This document shows positions 35,051-43,836 of a stretch of 64,000 nucleotides of DNA, one piece after another (the first letter of the stretch is position 1; each line of letters begins with the position of its first letter). This DNA comes from Bacteroidales bacterium. Lineage in GTDB: Bacteria; Bacteroidota; Bacteroidia; Bacteroidales; WCHB1-69. The notes beneath the pieces are model-generated. The model saw only the letters and a list, made by a program, of their open reading frames with translations. It was not told the DNA's origin and did no database searches. Both the position numbers and the translations under genes were made by a program. The stretch is taken from NCBI GenBank assembly GCA_017454945.1, contig JAFTCA010000004.1, positions 1 through 64,000 of the forward strand, given 5' to 3'.

Positions 35051-37420
35051 ATGAAATACAACACAGCAAGTAAGGTGGAAGAGTATTTCCGCCAATTGGA
35101 TCCCACGTATGAGGATAATCTTTTACAATGTAAAACACAGGTGTTGTCGGTTGACAACTATGTGATTTTGGGCCAGCTAACCGCCTTGCGTTTTATTGAA
35201 TGGGTATGTTTGAACCCTGGTGGCGTGGTAGCCCTGCCCACAGGTAAAACCCCTGAGTTTTTCATCAAGTGGTTACAGTATTATATTACCAACTGGGATA
35301 AGGAAGCCAAAGGCGGCATCTTGGAAAAGGTGGGCTTGTCGCAATACAAACCCGACTTTAAGTCGCTGCATTTCTTCCAGTTGGACGAGTTTTTCCCCAT
35401 TAACCCTGAACATGAACGTTCTTTCCGCTATTTTGTAAAGAACTACTACATAGATATTTTGGGCTTTGATCCCGAGAAGACGCATCTTATCAACACCTAT
35501 TTCTTGAATGACAAGGAGAGTGAGTTCTTGGGCAATGCCACCAACCTGAGTGAGGTTTTCGAGGATGGTATCATCGATCTTTCGTTGCGTATCCGTCAGG
35601 CCAAGACGAAGGAAGAGGTTATCAAGCAACGCGCCATCCGTCTGTTTGACGATTTCTGTGCTCGTTACGAAAGCAAAATCAGAGAGTTGGGCGGCATCGG
35701 CTTCTTCCTCGGCGGTATCGGCCCCGATGGCCACATCGCTTTCAACGTGCGCGGTTCCAGCCATTTCTCACATACTCGTCTCACGGGCATCAACTATGAA
35801 ACTCAGGCCGCTGCTGCCACCGACTTGGGAGGTATAGAACTGGTTCGCCAGAAGGCTGTCATCACCATGGGTTTGGAAACCATTACCTACAATCCTGACT
35901 GTGTGGCTATTATCATCGCTGCCGGTGCCGGTAAGGCCAAGATGGTAGCTGGCTCCGTACTGAATGAGCCTACGCAGGAATTTCCTGCAACCTGCTTGCA
36001 GAAACTGCACGCTGCTCGTTTCTTCATTACAGACAGTGCTGCCAACAATCTCCCCAAGTCGAACCGCTATTTGGCCTCCATCTATCCGCATGTGCATTAT
36101 CAGGACGCCTTCGTGGAGAAGATTGTGATTGATGCCGTTTTTGCTACAGGTAAGACTTTCCAGGAACTTATTGACGAGCATTATACTTGCGATGAGCTCC
36201 GCTTCGCCGAGCAGCTGACTGGCCTCAATTCACAAGAGTTGCTGGAGAAAACGTTGGCTTCGGTGGAGAAGAAAATCCAAAAGGGCTTGACGATGGGCGA
36301 GAACGAAGTGATTCTGCACACCGCTCCGCACCATGACGATATCGAGTTGGCATACTTCCCCTACTTGCATCATCTCGTGCGTTCGAAAACTATCCAGAAC
36401 CATTTCGTATATTGTACTAGCGGCTTTACTTCGGTGACTACCAAGTATTTGAGAGAGTGCTATCACCATATTATCGAACGTATCGACCCCGTTGCCGCTT
36501 CGCGTCGTGATGAGCAGATGGACACGCTGTTCACCTCTTCCTATGGCGATGATATTACGCTCTATCTGCGCGGTATCGCCCAGCAGGACAAGTCGTGCCA
36601 AGACTATGCCGTTGCCCGCCGCTTGGCCCGTAAGTGGGTTGAGAAGATGAATATGACCAAGATTTCCGAACTGAAGGAGTTCTTGCAGATTCAACTTAAC
36701 ATTATGAATTCCATTGAGATAGGTCGTAAAGAGCCCGATTCATTCCACTTGGCCAAAGGTTGGCTGCGTGAGTTTGAAGCCGAGTTGGTTTGGGCACATT
36801 TCGGCCTCGGCTGCGAGCGCGTTAACCACCTGCGCCTGCCGTTCTACAGTGACGACATCTTCCCGCACTATCCCGAATTTGACAAGGATGTAAAACCTGT
36901 GCTGGAACTGCTCGAACGTGTGAAACCTACGATTATCAGTTTGGCTATGGATCCCGAAGGTAGCGGTCCTGATACGCACTTCAAGACGCTCATTGCCCTC
37001 AGCCAGGCTATTGACGTGTACAAAGAACGCCATCCTGAAATCAACCTGCGCATCTGGGGTTATCGCAATGTATGGTCCAAGTTCCATATTAGCGAAGCTA
37101 ACACTATGATACCCATTTCGTTGAACTCGTTTGCCGTCATCAAGAATATGTTCAATAGCTGCTATTTGAGTCAGCGTTCGGCCGACTTCCCGAGCCCTGC
37201 CCATGATGGTGCGTTCAGCGAATTAGCCCAGAAGATTTGGGTATCGCAGCATGACGATGTATGCAAACTGCTTGGAGAGGATTACTTCTACAAGTCAGAC
37301 AAGATGATGCTCCGTCGCACCTACGGCTTTATCTACCTGAAAGACATGAACTACGAAGAGTTCAAGAATGAGATGGTTCATGTGAAGAGATTGCTTGAGG
37401 TGAAGATGGCGCTGCAGTAA
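35051..37420 (+). CDS. nagB: glucosamine-6-phosphate deaminase fused to PIG-L/LmbE-type deacetylase domain
   Basis: A 789-residue cytoplasmic protein. The N-terminal part (about 30-360) is NagB-like: QLDEFFP with Asp112, and GGIGPDGHIAFN with Asp226 and His228 match the deaminase active site. The C-terminal part (about 415-760) is PIG-L/LmbE-like, with the zinc motif APHHDDIELAYFP (His427-His428-Asp429-Asp430). Together they could deacetylate an N-acetylglucosamine derivative and deaminate glucosamine 6-phosphate to fructose 6-phosphate. I recall such fusions in other Bacteroidota. A -7 box (TACTTTTG) lies at 34979-34986. The substrate of the second domain is inferred. Confidence 0.9.
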   Translation: MKYNTASKVEEYFRQLDPTYEDNLLQCKTQVLSVDNYVILGQLTALRFIEWVCLNPGGVVALPTGKTPEFFIKWLQYYITNWDKEAKGGILEKVGLSQYKPDFKSLHFFQLDEFFPINPEHERSFRYFVKNYYIDILGFDPEKTHLINTYFLNDKESEFLGNATNLSEVFEDGIIDLSLRIRQAKTKEEVIKQRAIRLFDDFCARYESKIRELGGIGFFLGGIGPDGHIAFNVRGSSHFSHTRLTGINYETQAAAATDLGGIELVRQKAVITMGLETITYNPDCVAIIIAAGAGKAKMVAGSVLNEPTQEFPATCLQKLHAARFFITDSAANNLPKSNRYLASIYPHVHYQDAFVEKIVIDAVFATGKTFQELIDEHYTCDELRFAEQLTGLNSQELLEKTLASVEKKIQKGLTMGENEVILHTAPHHDDIELAYFPYLHHLVRSKTIQNHFVYCTSGFTSVTTKYLRECYHHIIERIDPVAASRRDEQMDTLFTSSYGDDITLYLRGIAQQDKSCQDYAVARRLARKWVEKMNMTKISELKEFLQIQLNIMNSIEIGRKEPDSFHLAKGWLREFEAELVWAHFGLGCERVNHLRLPFYSDDIFPHYPEFDKDVKPVLELLERVKPTIISLAMDPEGSGPDTHFKTLIALSQAIDVYKERHPEINLRIWGYRNVWSKFHISEANTMIPISLNSFAVIKNMFNSCYLSQRSADFPSPAHDGAFSELAQKIWVSQHDDVCKLLGEDYFYKSDKMMLRRTYGFIYLKDMNYEEFKNEMVHVKRLLEVKMALQ

Positions 37421-37455
37421 TCATGAAAATTTGAAAATTCATTCAGCTTGTTCGT

Positions 37456-37491
37456 GGGTGGCTGGAAATGATGTTCTGGTCACCCTTTTTT
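37456..37491 (+). terminator. intrinsic terminator after nagB fusion gene
   Basis: A 10-bp stem with some G.U pairs (37456-37465 with 37476-37485), loop of 10, is followed by six T. Confidence 0.75.
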
Positions 37492-37539
37492 GTTGTATCA
37501 TCGGCGGCTGAGGGCACTGTGCTTGCCGAAGCCGCTAAC

Positions 37540-38547
37540 TTACTGTTTTTTCAGCAACAGGAAAATGAAGTACGGAGCCCCTGCGATGGCGGTGATGCTG
37601 CCCACGGGCAACTCTGCAGGGATGGCTATGGTGCGTGCCAACGTGTCGGCAATCAGCAAAAACAGGGCTCCCAGCAGTAGCGAGTAGCTGAATACAAGAC
37701 GGTTGTCGCTGCCGACCATCAGACGCACGGCATGCGGAATGATGAGCCCAATAAAGCCGATAACACCGCAGATGGCCACCACTACGGCAATGAGCAATGA
37801 TGAGGTGATGAGGGTGATGTAAGTCACCGCTTTCACATTGACGCCTAACGTTTGCGCTGTATCGGTTCCTAATTGCATGATGTTGAGGTCTTTGGCATAA
37901 TAGAGCAGCACGATGGCGATGACAATCAGGAAGGGCAACAGGAAGAGGATGTCGTTCCATGTAGTGCCTGCGCAACTGCCCATGGTCCAGAAGATTATCT
38001 TGTGCATCTCCTTTTGGTTTATTACCATCAGCAGGGTGATGACGGCTGAGATAAGGAAGTTGATTGCAATGCCGGTGAGCAGCAGCGTGTGAGTGGTTTT
38101 TTGCCGACTGAGTCGCGCGATGCCCATAATGACAAGCAGAGTTAGCAATGCGGTGACGAGTGCTGGCAGTGTTATGCCGAACAGGAACGCGTCCCAGCCG
38201 AGGATGAAGGCGGTGGCGGCACCGAGCGAGGCTCCCGAAGAGATGCCTAAGATGTAAGGGTCGCAGATGGGATTGCGGAAGATGGATTGGAATACGGCAC
38301 CGCAGATGGCCAACGCCGCGCCCGCCGTCAGTGACATGAGGATACGTGGCAGCCGCAATTCCCAGATGGTAACCACTTCGGTGTGCGCAAGTCCCGAAGC
38401 ATCAGCTAGTCCGAGTTGACCCAGGATGATTTTGATGATGTTGGGGAACGGAATCTTGACCACTCCGATAGACGCCGCAATAAGAATGCTTGCCACAATG
38501 ACAACTATGGAAAGTAAAGGAAATAGAAGTCGGGTGGCTTTTCTCAT
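37540..38547 (-). CDS. FecCD-family ABC transporter permease (iron/cobalamin type)
   Basis: A 335-residue inner-membrane permease of the BtuC/FecCD family. It has about ten helices, with the family stretches LRLPRILMSLTAGAALAICGAVFQSIFRNPI near the start and GVIGFIGLIIPHAVRLMVGSDNR before the last helices. Substrates in this family are siderophore-iron, haem or cobalamin; which one cannot be read. No ATPase or binding-protein gene lies within the window, which is unusual. A -7 box (TAATTTTG, minus strand, 38568-38575) precedes it. Confidence 0.93.
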   Translation of the reverse strand: MRKATRLLFPLLSIVVIVASILIAASIGVVKIPFPNIIKIILGQLGLADASGLAHTEVVTIWELRLPRILMSLTAGAALAICGAVFQSIFRNPICDPYILGISSGASLGAATAFILGWDAFLFGITLPALVTALLTLLVIMGIARLSRQKTTHTLLLTGIAINFLISAVITLLMVINQKEMHKIIFWTMGSCAGTTWNDILFLLPFLIVIAIVLLYYAKDLNIMQLGTDTAQTLGVNVKAVTYITLITSSLLIAVVVAICGVIGFIGLIIPHAVRLMVGSDNRLVFSYSLLLGALFLLIADTLARTIAIPAELPVGSITAIAGAPYFIFLLLKKQ

Positions 38548-38714
38548 GCTAAGGTGCTTTTTAGTGCTGCAAAATTACATTTTTTTACTCATTTTATTCC
38601 ATCTGTGCACTCGTCTATTTCAAATTTTTGATGTACCTTTGCATTTTGGTAAAGAAAAAAAAGTTTAATAGTTATTTATTATAACTAACTTTAAATAAGT
38701 TATATAGAAGAAGA

Positions 38715-39935
38715 ATGGAAATAGAAGAAGAAAAGGAAAAGAAAAAACAATTCAAGGAAATAGATAAAGACCCAACCCAAATTGAAAACCTCGACCAATA
38801 CCTCGACATGGATATCCGTGCGGGAATGAGTCCCGAGGCTGAAAAGATATCGCAGAATCCGTTCCTTACACGCGGCATGTCAGACCTGCCCGACAAAAAC
38901 GAAGTGAATTGCTCTAATTATCAACAGTCGTGTTGTAAATTAAGTAGTTACGACTGGATTTCACAAATGGATATCTCTATCGAATATTTGGAATTTCCTA
39001 TCGCTGAGGTGCGTTTTAAGAATAATCACAAGGATTTCTACCTCATTCCCGAAGGATTGGTGCTGAAAGTGGGTGATATTGTGGCCGTTGAGTCTTCGCC
39101 AGGACATGATATCGGCATCGTTTCGATGCTGGGATTGTCGGTGAAAAACCAGATGAAGCACAAAAGAGCTAAGATTGAGGATATTACCAAGAAAATCTAC
39201 CGCACCGCCAAGGCTTCCGACATTGAAAAATGGGTGGAGATTGTGAAGAAGGAGCAAAAAACCATGCTCGACTCGCGCTACATTGCCTGGGATTTGAACT
39301 TGAAGATGAAAGTGAATGATGTTGAATATCAGGGCGATGGAACAAAAGCTATCTTCTATTACTCAGCCGAAGACCGTGTCGATTTCCGCGAGTTGATTAA
39401 GATTTTGGCCGAGCAGTTTAAGATTCGTATTGAGATGCGCCAGATTGGTGTGCGTCAAGAGGCAGGGCGGTTAGGCGGCATTGGCACTTGCGGTCGCGAG
39501 TTATGCTGCTCTTCCTGGCTGACTAACTTCCAGTCGGTATCCACATCTGCCGCCCGCACTCAGCAGTTGTCGCTCAACCCCCAGAAACTGGCCGGCCAGT
39601 GCGGCAAGCTGAAATGCTGCCTCAACTTCGAGCAGTCGACCTATGTTGAGTTGATGAAAGACTTCCCGCAACCTAATGTCCATTTGAAAACCAAGCAGGG
39701 CAAGGGTTTCTTCAATAAACTCGACATTTTCAAACGTATCGTGTGGTATTCTTACGCCAACGACAGCTCCACCATCTTTGCCATTCCGCTTGACAAAGTG
39801 AAGGAGATTATTGAGATGAACAATAATGGCAAATATCCCGAAACACTGGAAGAGTTTGCCATCGTTAACCAAAAGAAAGTGGATGAGGGCATCAGCTATA
39901 GTTTGGATGAACTGAAAAATATTGAAGACAAATAA
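38715..39935 (+). CDS. ricT: RicT/YaaT-like PSP1-domain protein
   Basis: A 406-residue cytoplasmic protein. The PSP1 domain occupies about 90-320. Cysteine motifs GTCGRELCCSSWL and GQCGKLKCCLNFE, with an earlier CSNYQQSCC, match RicT, which in Bacillus binds an Fe-S cluster and affects RNase Y and development. The N-terminus is a charged Glu/Lys-rich extension. It begins the ricT-gldH-PBP1A order that I recall from many Bacteroidota. A TACCTTTG box lies near 38635. The role in this phylum is not established. Confidence 0.9.
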   Translation: MEIEEEKEKKKQFKEIDKDPTQIENLDQYLDMDIRAGMSPEAEKISQNPFLTRGMSDLPDKNEVNCSNYQQSCCKLSSYDWISQMDISIEYLEFPIAEVRFKNNHKDFYLIPEGLVLKVGDIVAVESSPGHDIGIVSMLGLSVKNQMKHKRAKIEDITKKIYRTAKASDIEKWVEIVKKEQKTMLDSRYIAWDLNLKMKVNDVEYQGDGTKAIFYYSAEDRVDFRELIKILAEQFKIRIEMRQIGVRQEAGRLGGIGTCGRELCCSSWLTNFQSVSTSAARTQQLSLNPQKLAGQCGKLKCCLNFEQSTYVELMKDFPQPNVHLKTKQGKGFFNKLDIFKRIVWYSYANDSSTIFAIPLDKVKEIIEMNNNGKYPETLEEFAIVNQKKVDEGISYSLDELKNIEDK

Positions 39936-39952
39936 TTGATTGTTAAGATAAT

Positions 39953-40435
39953 ATGAAAAATAAGGTAGTCGTTCCGTTACTTGCTCTCTTTTTGCTGTTG
40001 GTTGTCTCGTGCCAGCGTGATGTGTTCTATGAGAAGATGGACACCTTGAAAGGGGAGGTTTGGAATATGAATACCCAATTGGAGTATGAGTTCGAGATTA
40101 CCGACTCGCTGGCCTATTACGACTTCTATATCAATGTGGGCAACACGGTCGATTTCGAGACGCAGAATTTCTACCTGTTTATGGACACTGAATTTCCCAA
40201 TGGCTACAAGGCCCAGGACACGTTGGGCTGCATCTTGAGCGACCCTTACGGTCATTGGACAGGCAAGGGAGTGGGGCGCGTGAAGGAGAATCGTTTTCTT
40301 TTCAAGCCTAATGTGCGCTTCCCGCAGAAGGGTGTCTATAAGTTTACCGTGGTTCAGGCCATGCGCGCAGAGCAGGTGAAGGGGATTGCCTATTTCGGTA
40401 TTACGCTTCTCAATCATCAGGAAAATAAAAAGTAA
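39953..40435 (+). CDS. gldH: gliding motility lipoprotein GldH
   Basis: A 160-residue lipoprotein with signal MKNKVVVPLLALFLLLVVSC, lipidated at Cys20. The beta-rich body (YEFEITDSLAYYDFYINV, NFYLFMDTEFPNG, FLFKPNVRFPQKGVYKFTV) is typical of GldH, which is needed for gliding and T9SS function in Flavobacterium and is kept in non-gliding Bacteroidales. It starts 17 bases after ricT and ends 32 bases before PBP1A. Confidence 0.93.
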   Translation: MKNKVVVPLLALFLLLVVSCQRDVFYEKMDTLKGEVWNMNTQLEYEFEITDSLAYYDFYINVGNTVDFETQNFYLFMDTEFPNGYKAQDTLGCILSDPYGHWTGKGVGRVKENRFLFKPNVRFPQKGVYKFTVVQAMRAEQVKGIAYFGITLLNHQENKK

Positions 40436-40467
40436 AGAGTATCGTTTGTTAGCAAAATATATCCGCA

Positions 40468-42765
40468 ATGTATAATACGAATGATCCTAAGCCTCAAAAA
40501 AGCAGGAAATCAAAGGCTCCTCGCTCAAAATTGATTAAGCCGTTCTGGATTTTATATACGGTGGGCGTTTTGAGTGTTGTGGCCATCTTCTTTATGATTT
40601 CGCAAGGTTGGTTGGGTTTTATGCCTTCATTTTTGGAATTGGAAAATCCCAAAACCAATCTGGCCTCGGAGGTCTATTCGTATGACGGCGAACTGCTAGG
40701 CAAGTATTATCTTGAAAACCGCTCCAATTGTCATTTTTCCGACTTGCCCGACAATCTAACCCAAGCCTTGGTGGCTACCGAGGATGCTCGTTTTTACAAG
40801 CACTCGGGCGTGGATGTGCGCGCGCTGATGCGTGTGATTACGGGCGTAGTCACTTTCAACAAGAAGGGTGGTGGTAGTACGGTTACTCAACAGCTGGCCA
40901 AAAACCTTTTCCCCCGCGATCCCAATTCCAGCAAGCTGAAGTTGGTGTTGACCAAACTGAAAGAGTGGGTGGTGGCAGCCAAGTTGGAACGCGAGTATTC
41001 GAAGAATGAGATTATTGCCATGTACTTCAATACGGTCGATTTTGGCAGCAACTCAATGGGTATCCGGTCGGCAGCCAATACCTACTTTGCCAAGGAACCT
41101 AAGGATCTGACGGTACAGGAGTCGGCAATGTTGGTAGGTATGCTGAAAGCCTCCACCAAGTATAGTCCGCGTCGCAATCCCGAAGCCGCACTGCAACGAC
41201 GCAATACGGTGCTGAACCAGATGGAGAAGTACAAGTATCTGACTGAAAAAGCGTGTGATTCTATCAAGGCCATTCCGATTGATATTTCCAACTTTAAAAT
41301 GCAAACTCACACGGTAGGTAAAGCTACCTATTTTAGAGAGTATTTGCGCCAGTATTTGAAGGAGTGGTGCCGCCAGAATCCCAAAGATGACGGTACGTTT
41401 TATGATATTTATGTGGATGGGTTGAAGATTTACACCACCATCGACTCTCGGATGCAGCAGTATGCCGAAGATGCTGTAAGAGAGCATGTTTGCCAGTATC
41501 TGCAGCCGCTCTTCTTCGACCATTGGAAAGGCTGGAAGAATGCGCCCTTCTATAAAATCAGTCAAGAAGAGATTGACAGGATTATGAAAGCCGCTGTAAG
41601 GCGCTCTGACCGTTATATGAAGATGAAGTCGAGCGGTGCTACGGAGGCTGAGATTATGAAGGCCTTCAACACGCCGATAAGGATGAAGGTGTTCACCTAC
41701 AACGGCAAGCGCGACACACTGCTTACGCCCATGGATTCTATCCGTTACATGAAGTCTTTCCTGCAGTGTGGTATGATGGCAATGGATGTGAATACAGGCT
41801 TTGTGAAGGCCTACGTGGGCGGTCCCAACTACGAGATGTTCCAGTTCGACCATGTGAAGTTGTCGAGGCGTCAAGTGGGCTCCACTTTCAAGCCATACGT
41901 TTATACTGTGGCAATGCAGCATGGCGAGTTTACGCCCTGCACGATGGTGCCCAATGTGCCGGTGACTTTCCATTTGCCCGAAGGAACCACATGGACACCT
42001 AAGAACTCAAGCCACTACAAAGAAGGGCAGATGCTGCCGTTGCGAGAGGCTTTGGCGCAGTCGCTAAACCATGTGTCGGCTTACCTGATGAAAATCTATG
42101 GCCCAGAGGAAGTTATCCGGCTGGTGCGTGCCATGGGCATGACCTCTGACATCCCCGCCGTTCCATCTATTTGTCTGGGTGCGTGCGAGTTGTCGTTGTA
42201 TGAGCAGGTCGGAGCCATCAACTGCTTCCCCAATCAGGGGGTGTATGTTGAGCCGACGTTCATCACCAAGATTTGCGACAAGCAGGGTAATGTTATTCAT
42301 TCGTTCATACCCAAAACCAACGAAGCTATCGACCAGATTACGGCCTTCAAGACTGTTCGGTTGATGCAGGGCGTAGTGGATTATGGTACTGGCCAACGTC
42401 TGCGTCGTGCACCTTATAATATGGATTTCCCCTTGGCAGGAAAGACGGGAACCACTGACAATCAGTCGGATGCATGGTTTGTGGGTTATACGCCCATGCT
42501 GACCTGCGGTGTGTGGGTTGGTTGCGAGGATCGCGCCGCACACTTCCGGACAATCACCTATGGTCAAGGTGCGCGAGCCGCATTGCCTGTGTTTGCACTC
42601 TTTATGAGCAAGTGCTATGCTGATCCGGAACTTCCTTACTATAAGGCTGTTCATAATCCGGAAAAATATCCAGGTATGGAGTTCCCCATTCCGAAAGCTT
42701 ATACCGGCGATCCGTCAGGCTGTAATGAGGAAAAGAAAACTCGCGAAAGACCCGATTTTGATTAA
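40468..42765 (+). CDS. mrcA: bifunctional penicillin-binding protein 1A
   Basis: A 765-residue class A PBP. A cytoplasmic tail and one membrane helix (about 29-50) are followed by the GT51 glycosyltransferase domain, with Glu105 in ATEDARFYKHSGVD and GGSTVTQQLAKNLF. The transpeptidase domain has STFK (Ser472), SLN (Ser532) and KTG (Lys659). It polymerises and cross-links peptidoglycan in the periplasm. It is the last gene of ricT-gldH-PBP1A. A 16-base palindrome (42775-42790, gcgcgc core with T/A arms) follows the stop and may terminate weakly. Confidence 0.96.
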   Translation: MYNTNDPKPQKSRKSKAPRSKLIKPFWILYTVGVLSVVAIFFMISQGWLGFMPSFLELENPKTNLASEVYSYDGELLGKYYLENRSNCHFSDLPDNLTQALVATEDARFYKHSGVDVRALMRVITGVVTFNKKGGGSTVTQQLAKNLFPRDPNSSKLKLVLTKLKEWVVAAKLEREYSKNEIIAMYFNTVDFGSNSMGIRSAANTYFAKEPKDLTVQESAMLVGMLKASTKYSPRRNPEAALQRRNTVLNQMEKYKYLTEKACDSIKAIPIDISNFKMQTHTVGKATYFREYLRQYLKEWCRQNPKDDGTFYDIYVDGLKIYTTIDSRMQQYAEDAVREHVCQYLQPLFFDHWKGWKNAPFYKISQEEIDRIMKAAVRRSDRYMKMKSSGATEAEIMKAFNTPIRMKVFTYNGKRDTLLTPMDSIRYMKSFLQCGMMAMDVNTGFVKAYVGGPNYEMFQFDHVKLSRRQVGSTFKPYVYTVAMQHGEFTPCTMVPNVPVTFHLPEGTTWTPKNSSHYKEGQMLPLREALAQSLNHVSAYLMKIYGPEEVIRLVRAMGMTSDIPAVPSICLGACELSLYEQVGAINCFPNQGVYVEPTFITKICDKQGNVIHSFIPKTNEAIDQITAFKTVRLMQGVVDYGTGQRLRRAPYNMDFPLAGKTGTTDNQSDAWFVGYTPMLTCGVWVGCEDRAAHFRTITYGQGARAALPVFALFMSKCYADPELPYYKAVHNPEKYPGMEFPIPKAYTGDPSGCNEEKKTRERPDFD

Positions 42766-43092
42766 GTTGTTGCTTTTTTGCGCGCAAAAATTGAGAAAAA
42801 AGTATTTTTTTCTTAGACTATCTCTTTTGTATCGTGTAAACAAAAATGGCTATATGTTCATTTTTGAGGGTTATATGTTTCTTTTTGGCAAATAAATATG
42901 CATTTTATTCATTTATTAGGATTTTTAAGGGTTATTATGCACTTTTTTTAAGATAAAAGAAGATTTTCTTATAGAAAAATATCTTTGTATCAGGTAAATC
43001 GCTATTTGTCACTTTTTTGTTTTTCAGTAGATTAAGTTTTGAATAATCATTTAATTTTGTTTCACTATTGTTAACTAAAAAGTGATTGTTTT
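42766..43092 (+). other. AT-rich intergenic region before the LytTR gene
   Basis: No gene seen. It holds the palindrome at 42775-42790, two similar agggttat segments near 42870 and 42929, and a TATCTTTG -7 box at 42980-42987. That box would give the LytTR mRNA a leader of about 95 nt. Confidence 0.5.
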
Positions 43093-43836
43093 ATGGCGAA
43101 ACTTAATTGTATCCTGTTTGTTCAGGATACGCATGTTGAAGATGTTTTTGTGAACTATATCAATCATTTCTATTCCGTTCATTTGTTAGATACCTATTCC
43201 AGTATCATTGAAATGATAGAGAAACTACAAAAGCAACGTGTTGATGTGTTATTTATGGATATGAGCAGGAGAGATGTGAGCGATAAACTGCTGCGTATGA
43301 TTGATAAACCGCCGTTTATCATCGGTTTGGTGGACAATCCTGCAGAGGTGCCTCCGTTGTTAGAGATGGGCTTCTTTGATTGCCTCGACAGCCATGCCGA
43401 CCTTGAGAGTTTCTGCCGCCTGATGAGTAAAATCATTCGCATAGTTAATCATTACAGTCAGGAGGAGAAACCGAAAGTGAGCGAGGCACAGGAGAGCTAT
43501 AAAGTTGACAAACACTATCAAAGTCTGCGTAATTTCGTGTTTATCAAACATAAACGAACTACTATCAAGGTGAATTTCGATGATATTATGTATGTGAAGA
43601 ATACCGGTAATGTGTTACGGTTGGAATGTACTGACGGCAAGGTTTATTACCATACTTCCACCTTGAAGGATTTTCTGGACAAACTGCCGCCGGAACTTTT
43701 CTTCAGGGTCAACCAATCCATCATTGCCAACTATAATTTCATCGACAAACTGGAGGGTAAGTTTGTTTATATCAGTGGTTTCCGCTTTAAACTGTCGCGT
43801 ATCTATGCCAGTGCGATGAAACTGTTGAGTCTATAG
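43093..43836 (+). CDS. LytTR-domain DNA-binding regulator with degenerate receiver
   Basis: A 247-residue protein. Residues 1-120 resemble a response-regulator receiver. Asp56 (LFMDMS) could be the phosphoacceptor, but the acidic pocket is reduced (VQDTHVED), the switch Ser/Thr is missing (IGLVDN) and the conserved Lys of the KP motif is absent (CLDSHAD), so it may not be phosphorylated. Residues 145-247 are a LytTR domain (HKRTTIKVNFDDIMYVKNTGN, then FFRVNQSIIANYNFI). No histidine kinase is adjacent. Its last 6 bases overlap the end of the convergent FN3 gene. Confidence 0.9.
   Translation: MAKLNCILFVQDTHVEDVFVNYINHFYSVHLLDTYSSIIEMIEKLQKQRVDVLFMDMSRRDVSDKLLRMIDKPPFIIGLVDNPAEVPPLLEMGFFDCLDSHADLESFCRLMSKIIRIVNHYSQEEKPKVSEAQESYKVDKHYQSLRNFVFIKHKRTTIKVNFDDIMYVKNTGNVLRLECTDGKVYYHTSTLKDFLDKLPPELFFRVNQSIIANYNFIDKLEGKFVYISGFRFKLSRIYASAMKLLSL

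Noticed and set aside
37490-37687. Plus-strand frames opposite the 3' end of the FecCD permease gene
   Set aside because: They lie antisense to conserved permease sequence and have no promoter or domain.
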